Shown piece by piece: positions 27,217 to 28,459 of a stretch of DNA of 28,459 nucleotides. A program made the translations under genes and the position numbers. Below the pieces are notes generated by a model. It had not been told where the DNA came from. It ran no database searches and saw nothing but the letters and a program-made list of their open reading frames with translations. Location of the stretch: contig CAZKCH010000008.1 in the NCBI GenBank assembly GCA_964551525.1, forward strand, positions 1-28,459. The letters are read 5' to 3'. The DNA is from GWA2-46-15 sp964551525 (GTDB taxonomy: Bacteria > Patescibacteriota > Minisyncoccia > Minisyncoccales > GWA2-46-15). Within the stretch, counting starts at the first letter, position 1; each line of letters begins with the position of its first letter.

Positions 27217-28386
27217 ATGAAAGAAAAAATTAATCAAAAAGGATTTATTAAGGTTTCATTACTGATCGCCTTTATCATTGGAATATTGTTTATTAGTGGA
27301 GGTAGTTATTTTGGTTATGTTCAGTTTAAAAATTATCAAGTTAAGAAAGCTGAAAAGGAAAAACAAGCTCAAGAATTATTCGAAGCCCAACAAAAATCAT
27401 TAGAAGAGGCCAAAAAAGAAATCGAAAACCTAAAAGACCAACAAAGCACTCAAGCCGAACAGTTAAACCTAAAAGAGAATATAAATACCGATCTAGCCAA
27501 TGCAGAAATAATAGCAAAAATAAAGCCAGCCGTTGTTTATGTAGAAACAATTTATGGCGCTGGAAGTGGTATGATTATCGGAAAAGATGGATATATTTTA
27601 ACTAACGCACACGTTACAAAAGGAGCTATGTCAATAAAGATTTATTTATCAAGTGGCGAATCATTTCCAGTTGAAAAAATTGCTACTAATGAGGATGCAG
27701 ATATAGCATTGTTAAGAATTAATACCAATAATTTACCGGTAGTAGAACTTAATGATTCTAATAAGGCAAACCCGGGAGATGAAGTTTTCACTTTTGGATA
27801 CCCATTTGGTATTAAAGGAGATGTTAGTTTTAAAGAAGGAACAATTTCCAGAAGGCTTACGACAAATAACACAACATATCTTGAAACTTCTGCAGAAATC
27901 CACCCTGGGAATAGCGGAGGACCGTTAGTTAACAGGCAAGGAAAAGTTATCGGAATTAATACTGGTAAAATTGGCGAAAGTATAAATGGAGTTCTTTTGG
28001 GGGAATCAATTAAGTTTGCTATACCAATTAATATAGCGAGTAATTTAATACCAACACTTAAGCTTAGCGAAAAATCTGTTACAACCCTTACTTCAGATTG
28101 TAGCCTTCAAAAAGCTAAAGGATTTATTACTATATATAGTAATTTACCTTCTCCGCAAAAAATAGTACCAAGCTCAAGATTTCTTTCTGCTCAAGGTTTA
28201 ATATTCAGAATAGATGAAAATATATTAGTTCCTGCCAATGGTAATATAACAGTAAGTGTAACCGCAGATAATTTTGGCTCAGAATATAAGATTGGACCGT
28301 CAACTTTTTCTATGCCTGGATTTGTTGGCACTGAAAAATACACAAAAATTTACGGTCAGTCTTATCAATCGATGAGTTGTGATTAA
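27217..28386 (+). CDS. Membrane-anchored trypsin-like serine protease (HtrA/DegP-like, no PDZ)
   Basis: 389 residues. An N-terminal membrane anchor (about 11-34) is followed by a Lys/Glu/Gln-rich coiled coil (about 40-90), then a chymotrypsin-fold domain with the full triad: His132 (LTNAHV), Asp162 (DADIALL) and Ser233 (GNSGGPL). The PDZ domain usual for HtrA is missing; instead about 100 residues of beta-rich sequence with two cysteines (Cys295, Cys388) close the protein. The protease should face outside the membrane. GAGAGG lies 10 nt before ATG. The gene is visibly more A/T-rich than its neighbours, which may mean recent transfer. Confidence 0.92.
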   Translation: MKEKINQKGFIKVSLLIAFIIGILFISGGSYFGYVQFKNYQVKKAEKEKQAQELFEAQQKSLEEAKKEIENLKDQQSTQAEQLNLKENINTDLANAEIIAKIKPAVVYVETIYGAGSGMIIGKDGYILTNAHVTKGAMSIKIYLSSGESFPVEKIATNEDADIALLRINTNNLPVVELNDSNKANPGDEVFTFGYPFGIKGDVSFKEGTISRRLTTNNTTYLETSAEIHPGNSGGPLVNRQGKVIGINTGKIGESINGVLLGESIKFAIPINIASNLIPTLKLSEKSVTTLTSDCSLQKAKGFITIYSNLPSPQKIVPSSRFLSAQGLIFRIDENILVPANGNITVSVTADNFGSEYKIGPSTFSMPGFVGTEKYTKIYGQSYQSMSCD

Positions 28387-28459
28387 TATAATACGAAAGA
28401 AAAGCTTAAGAAAACATCAAGCGGTAGTTATTAATTTCCCGGATTGCTTCATAATTAAT

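Noticed and set aside
1..28459. CRISPR array, prophage or integrative element
   Set aside because: No regularly spaced direct repeats of 20-40 bp, no integrase, capsid or Cas gene. The only mobile features are the intein, the REP-RAYT unit and the palindromes.

Overview
The window reads as a piece of a streamlined bacterial chromosome, most likely from the Patescibacteria (Candidate Phyla Radiation), perhaps a parcubacterium. This placement is inference. It rests on compact mostly single-copy housekeeping genes, tRNAs without encoded CCA, a short DnaX, reduced ribosomal-protein and division clusters, many genes without a Shine-Dalgarno (SD) sequence, and palindromic repeats inside coding sequence. 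TGA is used as a normal stop, so this is not a UGA-recoded lineage.

Left end (1-2965, minus strand): an iron-sulfur operon, Rrf2/IscR-like regulator - IscS cysteine desulfurase - IscU scaffold. The scaffold gene runs off the left edge. It is interrupted by a complete 380-residue intein with a LAGLIDADG homing endonuclease, inserted immediately before the first conserved scaffold cysteine (CGD motif). This is the most striking find. A 19-bp palindrome between promoter and start codon of the regulator looks like its own operator.

2966-6660 (plus strand): tRNA-Thr, rpmG, tRNA-Trp, def, pcm, mltG, then an L10 leader, rplJ and rplL. It looks like the ancestral rpmG-trnW-secE-nusG-rplKAJL cluster with secE to rplA replaced by other genes. 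6661-8988 (minus strand): an unassigned structured RNA of about 234 nt with its own promoter and terminator, and a 668-residue membrane protein. 9021-12718: tRNA-Val, then a short division cluster mraZ-rsmH-ftsL-ftsI with a MraZ-type operator.

12719-20976 (plus strand): small proteins with strong SD sequences, tRNA-Glu, a ZIP transporter, an SdpI-like protein, a REP-associated transposase between two near-identical 48-bp palindromic repeats, mutM, two transporters, rmuC, rplU, a three-gene operon of tiny proteins, and a second unassigned structured RNA. 20992-25251 (minus strand): PIG-L deacetylase, cysS (carrying two in-frame palindromic elements), dnaB, recR. 25317-28386 (plus strand): GtrA-like protein, dnaX, tRNA-Gln and a membrane-anchored HtrA-like protease.

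Recurrent themes: (1) conserved genes mostly lack SD sequences and four have a -10 box only 6-7 nt before ATG (leaderless), while the small unrecognised genes have textbook SDs; (2) three intergenic strings of period-7 or period-8 repeats put stop codons in all six frames; (3) palindromic repeats sit at gene ends and inside cysS; (4) three of five tRNAs carry C instead of U at T-loop position 55.
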